From: Tricholoma matsutake
Taxonomy: Eukaryota; Basidiomycota; Agaricomycetes; Agaricales; Tricholomataceae
Direction of reading: 5' to 3'
NCBI GenBank assembly: GCA_026075535.2
Contig: AP026539.1
Coordinates: forward strand, 3,720,001 to 3,784,000
DNA: 64,000 nt
Shown here in pieces: positions 11,178 through 21,716 of the stretch; positions within the stretch are counted from its first letter, which is position 1, and every line of letters starts with the position of its first letter. The notes beneath the pieces were generated by a model. That model had not been told where the DNA came from. It saw only the letters and a list, made by a program, of their open reading frames with translations, and ran no database searches. The position numbers were made by a program, and so were the translations under genes.

Positions 11178-12515
11178 TAATTTTCCTGATGTTGTTCAAA
11201 GATATTGAGAACCAGGGCTGTCTTTTCTGGCCACTAGTGGTGGGATGTTCTTCCAGGTAAGTAGAATGCAATCCTCTAATCTTTTCAAGGAGTCCAAGGG
11301 GCTCTTCCTCTGCCTTGACAATATGATGCATTTGCTTATAAACTTCTGGAACTATAATCTGGAAGCTCTTCAGATAACATTCCCCCAGGAATTGTCGACC
11401 TGCAGCCTGCCCGATTTTAGAAAACTGAATGAAATGACATTTCCCATTGGTTCACTTACCAATTCTTCTCTAATAATTTCCAGATATTGCAATTTATGCT
11501 CCGTTGAATGATCATTATTGGGACTGATTGCCACCATGAACAAACTCCATGAGCAGAGAAGATCCATGAATTCTTGTGCTTCAGTGTTGTTTGAAAAGGG
11601 AAAATCAACAACACCTTCATGGATAAACACTGGGAATACATTCCAGTTGACACTCATGGTTGGTTATCTGACCATCTCTCAAGTTTCAAGTAAATATATC
11701 CAATGTTGATCATTACATAAGTTGCATAGCCATAAGCAGACTTCCAATCATCAAGACTCCATTATCTACTTTTGATCATTGAGTTAAAGGCAAGGTAAGT
11801 CGAACTGGACATTCCACATCAGAGATTTCCTCATCATCTACAAGATCTTCCCTTTCTATCAAGAGCTCTCCCACAGCCACATGTACCATTCCCAATGCCA
11901 GCAACAAGTCCTGCTGACTTTGGCTGACATCGAGCAAAACCCTTGATTGGAAGGAAGGGGCAATTTCATTGACACCTGGCCCCACCTGTTATCAATAAGA
12001 AATATTATCATTCTAGTATCTAATAATGAGATGTAGTGCTACATACCACATTCCGGAATCTCAGTACATCTGGGAAAAGGTCTGGATTGATGACCATGGG
12101 AGTACTGGTGATCCACCAAGGATTGAGGTATGGTTCCACAATCCTTGTCAAGTCGATGTTGGTAGTAGCCTCCCTGAGTGACGAAAGGCTTCCCTTGAAT
12201 GTGCCAATGTCCAAACTTGATATGTCAGTGACCAAGGAGTGCAGTCTTTTTTGAAAAGGGGTGAGATAAAGGAACTTGTTCTCAAGGATCATCAATCCAA
12301 GTATAATTTCCAGAATCCCCTAACACTGGATAAAAATGTAGTTATGTAGGAGTAATGTAACTTACAAGTTCTTGCTTCATCCTGGCTTTCCAAACATGAT
12401 AATACTCATTGAGACCCAACTGACAATGATGCTGTTTAGCTCTAAGTGTAGCTGCTCTAGCCTGGGAGCAGAGATAATCAACAACTGCCTGGCATGTTAC
12501 TTTTGGAGCACTCAT
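11178..12515 (-). CDS. Spliced hypothetical protein, divergent partner of the Tet/JBP gene
   Basis: I recognise no domain. Exons are inferred on the minus strand from phase-compatible splice sites: 12515-12366 (ATG at 12515; a further in-frame ATG at 12572), intron 12365-12321 (45 nt, GTAAGT...TTAG), 12320-12048, intron 12047-11986 (62 nt, GTATGT...ACAG), 11985 to a stop at 11776. A further open stretch, 11657-11465, ends at a GTAAGT donor and joins in phase to 11410-11178 (TAA/TGA end). Whether that belongs to the same protein or a second gene is unclear, because no clean link from 11776 to 11657 is visible. The predicted product is helical and mildly acidic, with no signal peptide. It shares a roughly 310-bp upstream gap with the oxygenase gene. 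Confidence 0.5.
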
Positions 12516-12779
12516 TGTCGGGAGTAATGATAGATATTGATGAGAATGATTAGAAAAATCAAAATCTATCATTGATTGCTTATCGGTATCAGAGATCAAA
12601 GTCACTGATGATGTTCAGATGATGTTCAGATGATGTTCATAGATGAAAGATAACATAAATTGAGATCAGGATCGGGATGGACAACAATAGCAGTGACATT
12701 TCATTTCACCAGACATTCTTGACAATTGGAATGTCAGATATCAGATTGATTTGAGTGATCAGTAGATAAAGGCCCCTCT

Positions 12780-12792
12780 GATTTATATAAAT
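12780..12792 (+). promoter_or_regulatory. TATA-like box of the Tet/JBP gene
   Basis: TTTATATAAATAC lies about 40 bp before the ATG at 12830, at a plausible core-promoter distance. The gap to the divergent minus-strand gene is short, so the two genes may share a promoter region. A direct repeat of GATGTTCAGAT at 12606-12640 also lies in this gap. Confidence 0.4.
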
Positions 12793-12829
12793 ACAATCTG
12801 TTGTCTATGTCAGATTCATTGGATTCAAC

Positions 12830-14149
12830 ATGTCATTATTATCTAACTCACCTTTCTTCTTGACCAACACTGTTTCGGACTACCTCCAAGCCCGATTTTG
12901 GTGGGTGATTTCAAGGAAGCTCCATGAGAATCAGAATGTTCCCGATCTCGCAAAGATGAAGGCAATTTGGCCAATCTATAACCAACAGAATCCTGGCCCA
13001 CTTCCTCCACTTTCACTATCAGTTCAACTAGCAGTTGACTGTGAACAAATGGCAACAATGGCAGCTGATGCATATTGCAATAGAAGTAATATTTAGATTT
13101 TGTCAATTTGAAATTTCTGGCTAAATGATTTCAGTGAAATTTGATGATCTTGATGTGCAAAGATATGACTCAAACATGTTATTGAAGAGACCAACCAGTC
13201 AGAACGACTCCAAGGAGGATTCCTTGATCGTGACAAGCCATTATGATGGACAGAGACCACTTACCCAGCTGACCATTGTCCTAGACCTGCAAAAACGGAT
13301 CCTACTTTGGTTCCTGCCTGGCATCCTGAGCCCTGAAAGACAGGTGAGAACTTGTTGATATAATAATACCCCCTCTGATTCATTCGACTATCATGTGGCT
13401 TGTAGAGAATTCTTTGGGAGGCTGCACTGAAGATGGATCAATCTCTCAGAGGATCCCTTACTCTGAATCCGACTCGCACAAAATGGTGTTCGGATCCTCA
13501 ATATTATAAATCTCCTGGAAAATGTCAGCCTTATCCTGGCAATATCAATCTCTCACCAGCTTGGTTCCAGCAAGCACACAATGTAAGTTGAAGGTTTTTA
13601 TATTTCAGGGCCTTTACTTCTATCTTCTGATTGTTCTAGACTCCCAAATTCAAGCCCAAGATTTCAAAGACCTTGAAGCTGAGATCAGAAAACCTGACCA
13701 CACTTGGATGGCTGAAAGAAACTTCAGAATTGTTCATGCTGATGGGCGCCTTGCTCAGCATTGTTCATCCTGAATTGTATGAGATTGGTCGGGGGGTGCT
13801 GAAGAAGGTGGGAGATTCTCCGGACATGGTAAAGGATGGTGAGGAGGTGCTAGAGGTTTTACAGCTGTGGATGACACCTTTCTCAGGATATGGTTTGATC
13901 AGTAATTGCATCACCCCTATGCATTGGGACAACAATTCCCAAGGCCCATGGTACGACTGTTTAACAACCATTGGAGTTTATGAAAAGGGAGCTCGGTTGA
14001 AACTCAAGAACCTTGGATTGTAGCTGGATTATCCTTTGGGAACAATGGTTTTCCTGCTGGGAAAGTTAATCCGACATGGAATGTCAGAGATTAATGGGAA
14101 CTGGGTATGTATTGCCCAATATATGAGGGATAATGTCATGAGAGGATGA
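12830..14149 (+). pseudogene. Tet/JBP-type Fe(II)/2-oxoglutarate dioxygenase, one in-frame stop
   Basis: Four exons join in phase: 12830-13085, 13135-13343, 13406-13582 and 13640-14149 (introns of 49, 62 and 57 nt with GT...AG ends), giving 383 codons. The last exon has the layout of the fungal Tet/JBP oxygenase domain: TPMHWD supplies the iron-binding HxD (His 13922-13924, Asp 13928-13930), then WYDCLTTIGVY, the distal His in LIRHGM (14075-14077), and the YMRDNV arginine (14126-14128) expected to bind 2-oxoglutarate. Family members oxidise methylated bases in nuclear DNA, and in Agaricomycetes many are carried by KDZ transposons. A TAG at 14021-14023 splits the HxD from the distal His, so the protein would be inactive unless this is an intron, read-through or an assembly error. 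The upstream exons are less conserved. No transposase was seen beside it. Confidence 0.75.
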
Positions 14150-14415
14150 GGATGAGATCACCTGAGTGGATGACAGTGACCAAGACTTTCTCATCTGTGC
14201 CAGTCTGAATGATTTGTATTTCCGATTTTATTTCATGATACAATATCATACTGGGTGACAAATGAACTTTTGTATGGTTATCTTCTGATGTAATGATGTG
14301 GAGCTAGCACTTCAACATATTTTGACCAGCATGCCCAACAGAGAACATAACCTTTGAAGGATGCAATGCACCAATACATGTGACCTTGCAGAGACCCTTG
14401 TGTATCTTCCTTTGA

Positions 14416-14775
14416 CCCATGGGCCCATTCATCATATGGTTCACTGCAGTATTAATATAACCCATGGGCCCATCCATCATATGATCCACTACAGTGTTGA
14501 CATGACCCATGGGCCCATCCATCATATGGTCCACTACAGTGTTGACATGACCCATGGGCCCATCCATCATATGTTCCACTATAGTGTTGACATGACCCAT
14601 GGGCCCATCCATCATATGGTCCACTGCAGTATTGACTTGACCCATGGGCCCATTCATGACAAATGGCCTATAGCAGTACTCATATCACCCATGAGCCCAT
14701 CCTATTTCTATGACCTTATATCTACCACATGAGCCCACTTATCTACTATGGTCTGTTATAATTCATGGGCCCAGA
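14416..14775. repeat. 45-bp minisatellite
   Basis: Units start CCCATGGGCCCATCCATCATATGGTCC at 14416, 14461, 14506, 14551, 14596 and 14641, exactly 45 bp apart, with decayed copies to about 14775. As 45 is divisible by three, both strands stay open and encode 15-residue repeats (minus strand, MDGPMGHVNTVVDHM). I treat these frames as by-products. Confidence 0.9.
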
Positions 14776-15956
14776 TTAGCTGGACCATTTCAAACATCTT
14801 AAAGCCACCATTAGTTGGTCCATTTGTAATGGTCCAAATACACTGAAGGGGCTGTCAGATGCTGAGCCACCATCATCAACAAAAAGCTTGGTTATGCTGT
14901 CTGCTTTGAGGTCATGCAATTGTTGTCCTGTGAGCTGAGCAAATTCTGATGGGCCTCCTGTGATGCCGAATGGAAGATGCAAGTACTTAAAATATCCCCA
15001 TCCTTCTACATAGAACACGATGTATGGCTGAGAGTCTGGGTCTATGGCAATAGCATAAAAGCCAGCTGCGAAGTTGAAAATGTGTATGTACCGATGACCT
15101 GAAAGTTGTTACTGCTTCGCTTGTATCTCCCCTTGCAGCATGGGAGCCATTTGGGTGACTTTGTTGATTTCCCCAAAATCTTGACAGATTTGCCACTTAG
15201 TACCCAAAGCTGTGTTGTTGTTATCAACTGGCGCAGGACGTGGTGGTAGGCCCGGTATGCTGGGCATGCCTTGTTCGATGCATTGATTGTTCAGTAGGTG
15301 TTTCAGTTCATCCATTGGTAGGCCTGGTCCATCATGAGTCTTTTTTGCTAGAACTGTAGGCGCAACTGCTCAGACGTCTCGGGGGTGGATGGGTTCAATT
15401 ATTCCCATGGCCAGCATTTCCTTGACCTTGCCATGTACGTACACTTTCTGAGGTGGGTTTAACAAGTGCTGGCCTATTTTCATACAAAATGTGGCATCCT
15501 CCAGAATGTCTAGCTTGTGTACTGCTCTGGGTACTGTGTTGACTTCGCTTATCGATAGGTCTGGCTTGAATGGATCTGTGTGCTGAGTGTAGATGGTTCC
15601 ATTATCAATTGAGACCTCATTGACTAGATCCATGTATTCTGGTGGAAGGCCATTAATATTGTTGGTTACACTGTCAATGCTGAGATCAATGAGGACTTCC
15701 CTCGGGGGGGGGGCTTTCCAATACCCCCCACTTTGATCTCGTGCTGCTTTTCATCTGTGCTGGTTGATGATGTCGGTGGAGCGGTTGCATCCACACACAG
15801 TTTGCTTATGGTGTTGGTGGAAGACTTTTTATTTGCGATAGCGATCTCATGCTTGTCAGGCCAAACCTTGGTGGATTTGTCAGATGGTATCAGCACTTGC
15901 CTTGAAGGGGGATTCATGTCCGAAGAGCCCCCTAAAGATTTCTCCTGCCATTTCAT
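14776..15956 (-). pseudogene. Gypsy element H reverse transcriptase relic
   Basis: Frames 15956-15666, 15633-15370, 15315-15109 and 15018-14776 read consecutively as a gypsy RT. Recognisable parts are the IEPIHPRDV segment at the finger region, LGTKWQICQDFGEINKVTQ, LPFGITGGPSEFAQLT, and the catalytic FVDDGGSASD in place of the usual YxDD. Several frameshifts and a stop separate them. The gene is cut at 14776 by the minisatellite side, so RNase H and integrase are absent. The FVDDGG form marks a lineage distinct from elements A-F. Confidence 0.75.
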
Positions 15957-16168
15957 GTCAAGTGTGTGGCTATTGCCTTTCCCTCCCTGAGGCTAGTCAT
16001 GTTATTGCCTTGGTTGTGAAGGTGAGACACCATCTTTGTCATTGGGTCTGTGATGGTGACGATATCCATTTCATAGTCGTGGACTGCCTTGGATGCTCGT
16101 AGAAGTGGTTTTCCAAATAAGAAGTTCCAACCTCCATCACTGTCGAATACCTCAAATTCACCTTCAAT

Positions 16169-16872
16169 TCAGATGTTACCCAATCCAATCACTCCTTTCC
16201 ATGTTGCTTGTGAATGTATGATTACTCCATTTGCCATTCGGAGTTGACGATATGATGGGCTCCAACTTCCTAAATGGTGCTTGACATGGTGAAAAAATGA
16301 GGCAGACATGGCCCCTACCATGGCACATCCATCAAAAAGGGCATTGACTCGAGTGATTTCTCCATTCTTGCTATGAAGTAATATGTAATGTATGAATGGA
16401 CATTCTTTTGCTTTCATGCATTCCTCAGGTTCCATCAAATAAAAGTCAATAATGTCATTGTTTGAAGTGGTAATTATGTTGCTGATGGTAACATCGGTGG
16501 TACTGTTGTTTTCTGCAGGTACAGACACAGTATACTGGGCCATCTGCTCGTCTGTTAAGCTGGTGGCCCTTCCCCATTTACCTGAGTCTGATATAAGGGA
16601 GGAGCAGTGTTCAGCCACATATGGAGATTGTCTATGACTGCATTGATTTGCATTGGAGCTGCGAAACACCTGGTGCCTGCATGGCCCAACATGCTCCCAC
16701 AGATCGAGCACCATGCTCTTTCACGCATGTTCAACAACTCAGTTGCCAGGCAGTTTCTCTGGTCATGGCCTACTTGGCCACAGTTGTAACACTCACCCGA
16801 GCATGGTGGTGCCATTCCAGGTGTCAAAGGAAAGTCCGTGTCCTCCAATGCTCTCACGTTATCCCCATACAT
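16169..16872 (-). pseudogene. Gypsy element H nucleocapsid and protease region
   Basis: Two overlapping frames carry a double zinc knuckle, CYNCGQVGHDQRNC then CSICGSMLGHAGTRC, and downstream a protease-like segment with LFDGCAMVGAMSASF. The usual active-site triad D(S/T)G is here DGC, so either it has mutated or the lineage uses a variant. The order gag-zinc-protease-RT from right to left fits a minus-strand element with H gag at 17074-17789. Confidence 0.7.
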
Positions 16873-17073
16873 GTGCCTCCACTGTCGAAGCTGGTCGGCG
16901 TAGACCTCATTCCCTGGCTGGGAATTGGGCTGAATGGGCCAGGCTGTGATTCGTTCCTTGATCTTTGCTTTTTGTTCTTCAGTGGCTGGCTGGCATGGCT
17001 GAGATGGGTGATAGGGGTTTGCTTGGTTGATGCCTGCTATAGTAGTGGTGTTCTGGTGTGGAGCATATGCTTG

Positions 17074-17789
17074 TCACTGCGGAGGCTGTTGACCTGTAAT
17101 GGTTGTGCGAGCTAGTTGGGCACAGATGACTGCGGTTGGCGAGGGGGGTTGGGCAGTGGTGGCTTGTTCAATATGGGTGAGTCTCATCTCCATTGCCTGT
17201 TTCTCTGTGGTGTGTTCGGTGTTTTTCCTTACACCATCACAAATGTGACTTGGCTCAATATCTTTGATGGCTTTGCAGAAGGCCATCCAATCAGTATGAG
17301 ATTCGCCAATTTTGCTTTTCAGGATGTCTGGTAGGTTATCGCAAACTTGCCAGATGCTTGTCGTGGTCTTCTCAAATTTCACGTGCTTTGCTAGGTCGAG
17401 TAGTTTGTCTGCGAAGATCTTGTGTGTTTCTACAGTGACCCCCAAGTGTGTTTCTGTCTTGTTCAGCTCCTTTGTCCACAACCTCATCTCCAATATCTCC
17501 CTCTCCAATTCCGACTTTGTCTTCTTTGCTGCCTCTGCCCCAGGAAACCTTGCCAAAAACTTTGCCTCAAACCCCTGCCATGACATCTCTTTCGAACCTT
17601 TGTCCATATACCACTCCTCCACTGGTGAGTCCAATACTAAATAGTCCACAAAGCTTTTGATTCACTCCTTGTCTGCTACAATGTTCAGGTTCTGCATCGT
17701 TCTTCTGAAGGTTTTTAGAAAGTCCTTGGGCTGAATGGTCCCACTGAGTTCACCACTGAATGGTTCTACATGTGCTGTGTTTGCCATTG
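17074..17789 (-). pseudogene. Gypsy element H gag
   Basis: The start ATG at 17789 opens into FSGELSGTIQPKDFLKTFRR, a typical retrotransposon Gag beginning. A TGA near 17660 (CGA expected) breaks the frame just before FVDYLVLDSPVEEWY. The rest (17649-17074) includes WQGFEAKFLARFPG and a long helical region, matching the capsid portion of Ty3/gypsy Gag. The protein ends in a Gln/Pro-rich tail and is followed by the zinc knuckles at 16872. Confidence 0.75.
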
Positions 17790-17799
17790 CTTTTGCTAT

Positions 17800-18362
17800 A
17801 CGAGGGTTTGGGGCTGTTGAGGGGTGGCTGAGGTGTTGCTACTCTTGTGGGTGGTGGGATGGTAGGAAATATGGGAGATTGTGATACAATTTCTGTTATA
17901 GTTAGCAGTGGTGTCAATATAGGAATGCTGAATGTTGGGGAACTCGATGTCAGATTCGGTAGCTTGTATGGAAGAATCCAATGATATGGCAGTTGAGACA
18001 GATGGTTGGCATGCTGCAAAGCGACCATTTACTCGTGGTTGGGCTAGCCAGTGGTTGCTTGTCATGCCTAAGCACTGGGGCAACGTGTAGTGCACAGGGA
18101 TTACATGCAACGCAGGGAGGTGAAATACTGAAACACAGCTCAAAGATCTCAAACACAAGACTCAGAGCTCAGACACAAGCACAGCAGATGATGATACATG
18201 GAGGTACCAATCCACTCTTATCCCCAAGATGGACACACCAGAGGCGGTCCTCGCTCAGGCAATGCAGTGGATGGCTAACAAGCTCCTGATCTCATGACTA
18301 TGACATGCATGACTAGTCTACTGACTAAGTCACGTGACTACCCGCCAGGCCCACTACTCCAG
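17800..18362 (-). repeat. Probable leader and LTR of gypsy element H
   Basis: The region lies directly upstream of the H gag start, has no open frame of its own, and at its far end abuts the interrupted Copia gag at 18362. The minus strand starts TGGAGTAGTGGGCC there and contains the GTCACGTGAC palindrome. No second copy is present in the window, so exact LTR ends cannot be set. Confidence 0.4.
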
Positions 18363-18642
18363 TGTCCCATGCTTCCTTCGATGTTGTTGAACTTGTGACA
18401 TACACCAACATTTTGTTGGCAACCCTTAATTGGATTGTGGATAGTGCCATCCTATCCTTCTTTGCCCATGCCACTTTTGCCACCTCATCTGATGGCCAAA
18501 TAGTCAATCTGTTGACATATTCCCACAAATCTTGTCCCATCAAGATATCCATCATTTTGATCTTCCATACAGCAGAATTCTCCACTCCTGTCAAGGGTTC
18601 AATCCAGTAAATGTTTGTGTGCATGTTTGATGTGTCTGTCAT
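18363..18642 (-). pseudogene. Ty1/Copia gag, N-terminal fragment
   Basis: Begins with ATG at 18642 and reads WIEPLTGVENSAVWKIKMMDIL, then QDLWEYV and EVAKVAWAKKDRMALSTIQL. The spaced W...KM..IL...LW..V...W...D..A pattern is that of Copia Gag proteins. The similarity stops at about 18363, where element H begins, so H probably inserted in, or was joined to, this Copia copy. No protease, integrase or RT of this element is visible. Confidence 0.75.
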
Positions 18643-18700
18643 TTTGAAAAGTGGCTTGGTGTGTTAAGAGTGAGTGTATGTGAAAATTCAGTTAAGCTCA

Positions 18701-18712
18701 GGGCCCATAACC
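18701..18712 (-). other. Copia primer-binding site (half initiator tRNA)
   Basis: On the minus strand GGTTATGGGCCC follows the LTR end TCTCAACA directly. This complements the anticodon stem-loop region of an initiator methionine tRNA, the half-tRNA priming used by many Copia elements, with one mismatch from GGTTATGAGCCC. Confidence 0.65.
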
Positions 18713-18902
18713 TGTTGAGACTCTGAGGACTTGATTATGGTGTTTATCTACAATGACTATTTATACAAGCATATGATGCATTGATTGGTAATCATAATTG
18801 GTAATTAGAATGTCCTGCTATTAATAATCTGTGGGCACATCATTACTACTATATTTGGTGTCAGTGTTGGTGTCGCCTAATGCTACAATCGCTTATTCAA
18901 CA
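18713..18902 (-). repeat. Copia LTR, 190 bp
   Basis: Ends form the inverted repeat TGTTGA...TCAACA, with TG...CA termini on both strands. The internal side is followed by the primer-binding site and then the gag start at 18642, so this is the 5' LTR of a minus-strand Copia element. Confidence 0.7.
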
Positions 18903-19529
18903 CCAACTAGCCTCAAGCTTGATGGCCCCAGCTATCACCACTGGTCACCAGGATTCATTTCAAACCAGAGTTCTCTAGCAAATCCTTGGTTCATTCTCCA
19001 CTGTCAATGAAAGAAAACATTCTGCCTTCAGCAGCTTCAGTATATGGATCTCCAATTTTCAAGTCACCATGTTATGATTCTTTCTTCAGTGCCTTTCAGA
19101 AACCACTGTGTAGCTCTCCTATGACATATGAGCACCTTTGGAGCTCTTTGTCATTCCTATTGAATCAGCATCCAAGTCCTGCAGCATCTCCTTCTGTGAG
19201 CACAAACTCTATGCCTTTGTTCAGTTTATCAGGGCTATCCATCTCATCTCAGCACCACCTACTGAGCTTGCACATCCTCTGTAGAAGTATGTAGGAGGGA
19301 TGTATATAAGTAGAATAGAGAATGATGTTGGGGGAGCTGGGAGCCAGGTGATGTACATCATTACACATATATGGGAGATGAGATGGAGAGATTATCACTT
19401 GCCTGTATATCTGGGTCATCCACTTCTGAAATGTGTATGTAAATAACATTATAAATGATGCAAGAGGCTGCTTGAAGGCTCTGGATGTTGAGATAACTGA
19501 GCTCAGTCAGCTTACCCTGACCACCTCAG
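18903..19529. other. No gene recognised
   Basis: A plus-strand frame of about 100 codons (18986-19294) is Ser/Pro/Leu-rich and matches no family I know. Nothing else is visible. Confidence 0.35.
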
Positions 19530-19817
19530 TGTTAGGAAACAGTAACATTACTTAATCAATTCTCATTTTATTTTATTATGTCAGATTATACTACCTTATG
19601 TGCACATGTGAGGCATGAGAATTTTATTTTGCATGTGTTAATATGTATGTGCATGTATGTGTGTGTTGGTAGCAACAATAAATGCAACACACACCTAGGG
19701 GACCCCCAGTTGTATTCTCTTAGGTATTCCACCCATAGTTGTGGTGTGAAACACCTTTCTCAACCAACTTGTATATTAATAACCCCTTGCATCAAACCCA
19801 TCAAACCCCACATCATG
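19530..19817 (+). repeat. Truncated family C LTR
   Basis: Starts TGTTAGGAAACAG like the complete LTR at 20575 and stays similar for about 285 bp (GGCATGAGAATTTTATTTTGCATG, CACACCTAGGGGACC). It then stops at CATCATG where minus-strand protease sequence begins. Confidence 0.8.
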
Positions 19818-19819
19818 TG

Positions 19820-20571
19820 GTACTTCTTTGAGACCCAATCCTCCACTGGCTTCTCCCCATTCACTATATTCCTATCCCATGACTGTCCTCGATGAATTTC
19901 CCTAGACAGTTGATTCTGATGTTCTTTCTTGATCATGATTGGAACTTTCCCATTCAGCATATCCTCATCCTCCACTTCCTCCATTGTTAGTGAATACCTC
20001 CTTGGATGTTCTTTCTCCCTCTTCTCTTTCTTTTCCTTTCTCACCTTCCTCCCAAATACATTGCACCTTCCCAGTTTTCCCATCAATTTCGGGATAACCA
20101 TAGACATCCTATTATTAGATTGGTCTTCCCAAGATTGTATACTTTGAAAATGGCTGGTTCCTGATGGCCCTGATATCTGAGTATCATAATCATCTCCTCG
20201 TTAATACTCCCTCCACAATTTACTGTTCCATCAATATTATACACCATTATGGGTTGCAATAGCTTGTATGTGCAAATACCATTTCCAGTAATTAAGGATT
20301 GATTAATAAATAATTCTGTAGCACCACTGTCAAGGAATGCCTCCACATCAATTGCTGTGTGTGTGTCCACTGTCTTCAGTCCCAAAGTGATTTTGGGTTC
20401 TATCTGCACAGAGTGAATAAAGAATTTAGAGGTTTTCAGAAATTGCACTCACAGATCTTCATTGTTGTGTGATCAAATTTTGTCTTCCTCTCCACTAATT
20501 TCCTTTTCTGAATTGCCGTGAGTTTCCTCTGATACTAGTACATTGTAATGATTTTGCATCACCAATGGGGA
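19820..20571 (-). pseudogene. Family C protease region, second copy
   Basis: Frames 20448-20083 and 20107-19760 correspond to the protease region at 138-974. The active site is FLDSGATELFIN, and the downstream KEKREKEHPRRYSLTMEEVEDE block is also shared. A small deletion/frameshift near 20095 separates the two frames. The match with the first copy continues to 20571 (copy-one position about 974), where a plus-strand LTR starts, so this copy is interrupted there. Confidence 0.8.
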
Positions 20572-20574
20572 AAC

Positions 20575-21283
20575 TGTTAGGAAACAACCCTATTACCCAA
20601 TATATTTTTATTTTTATTTTATTATGTCAAATTATGCTACAATATGCTACATGTGTGGGGCATGAGAATTTTATTTTGCATGCGTCAATATGTACACACA
20701 TGTATGCATGCATTGGTAGCAACAACATACAATATATGTAACATAGTATATAAACCTCAAATACACACCTAGGGGACCCCAGTTGTGTTCTCTTAGGTAT
20801 TCCACCTATACTTGTGGTGTAAAACACCTTTCTCAACCAACCACTCTATTAATACCTGTCACATCAAAACTATCAATTCCCCCATCACATGCATGAATCC
20901 TGTCCCCTTCTTGTAGGGAGAACCCACATGGTCTTAGCTAGCAGATAGTGGGTGTTGCCCTAACAGAAGAACACAACTTCCCATATCAGTGCACCTTCTC
21001 TTACTTGTGCATATGTCATTGTTTCACTGTGCCACATCCAATTACTCATCCTTTTGGCACAAGCTGAAAGTACTTGTGCATACATAATCTACCTTTCTTT
21101 TGTAAGTCGACGCTAGGCCTTGCCTTACATTGTGACTGCCAGTGATTGAGAGGCAGCACTCATCATTAGGACAGCTGCAACCAGACAACTGTTTGGATTT
21201 GGATTAGTTATGATTTACATTACTCTATTCAGATGACTATTTTAGTTACAAGCTGAATTCAGCAATAACTCTGAGATCAGGCA
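20575..21283 (+). repeat. Complete family C LTR, plus orientation
   Basis: About 709 bp, TGTTAGGAAACAACC to AGATCAGGCA. It lies inside the minus-strand protease fragment on its left and is followed by plus-strand gag on its right, so it is the 5' LTR of a separate, oppositely oriented insertion of the same family. Confidence 0.85.
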
Positions 21284-21299
21284 CCTTAGCCAAAGAAGT

Positions 21300-21640
21300 G
21301 ATTCATCACAGATCTATCTGTTATTTCTAAATCATCAACTTCTAATCCTGGTCCTAATCCCATTCCCACACCAGGGCTAGAGGCGAAGATTGATGCACTC
21401 ATGGCACAAGTGTTGCAATTAGCATTGGTGTTGGCAGCATCACAGCCCAGGCAAGCAGAAGTACAGCCACAGACAACAGTAGATGGAGATGATGAGATGG
21501 AGGAGACGGTGGAGTGGGTTTCACAAGATGATGTGCAGGCAGCAGAGAAGTCTGAAAATGGAAAAGTGTGCTTACCTAAGTATCCACCCCCACAAATCTT
21601 TGATAGCACCATGGAAAATACAAAATCATTCATCAGCTCT
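21300..21640 (+). pseudogene. Family C gag N-terminus
   Basis: Reads TSNPGPNPIPTPGLEAKIDALMAQ and then an acidic DGDDEMEETVEWVSQ segment up to FDSTMENTKSFISS, which matches the start of the other gag copy (MENTKFFISS at 1790). After 21640 the similarity ends. The acidic segment is missing from the copy at 1790-1990. Confidence 0.75.
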
Positions 21641-21716
21641 CACAACTGGCATCTAAATAAATAACCCTGGGGAATAAGCTGTAAGTTTGAGGGGAAAAAT
21701 ACAAGTAATTTCTTTC

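Noticed and set aside
14304..14732. 15-residue repeat proteins on both strands
   Set aside because: A by-product of the 45-bp unit being divisible by three; no splice sites, domain or conserved start.
18986..19294. Plus-strand frame as a host gene
   Set aside because: No splice sites, domain or promoter; Ser/Pro/Leu composition only.
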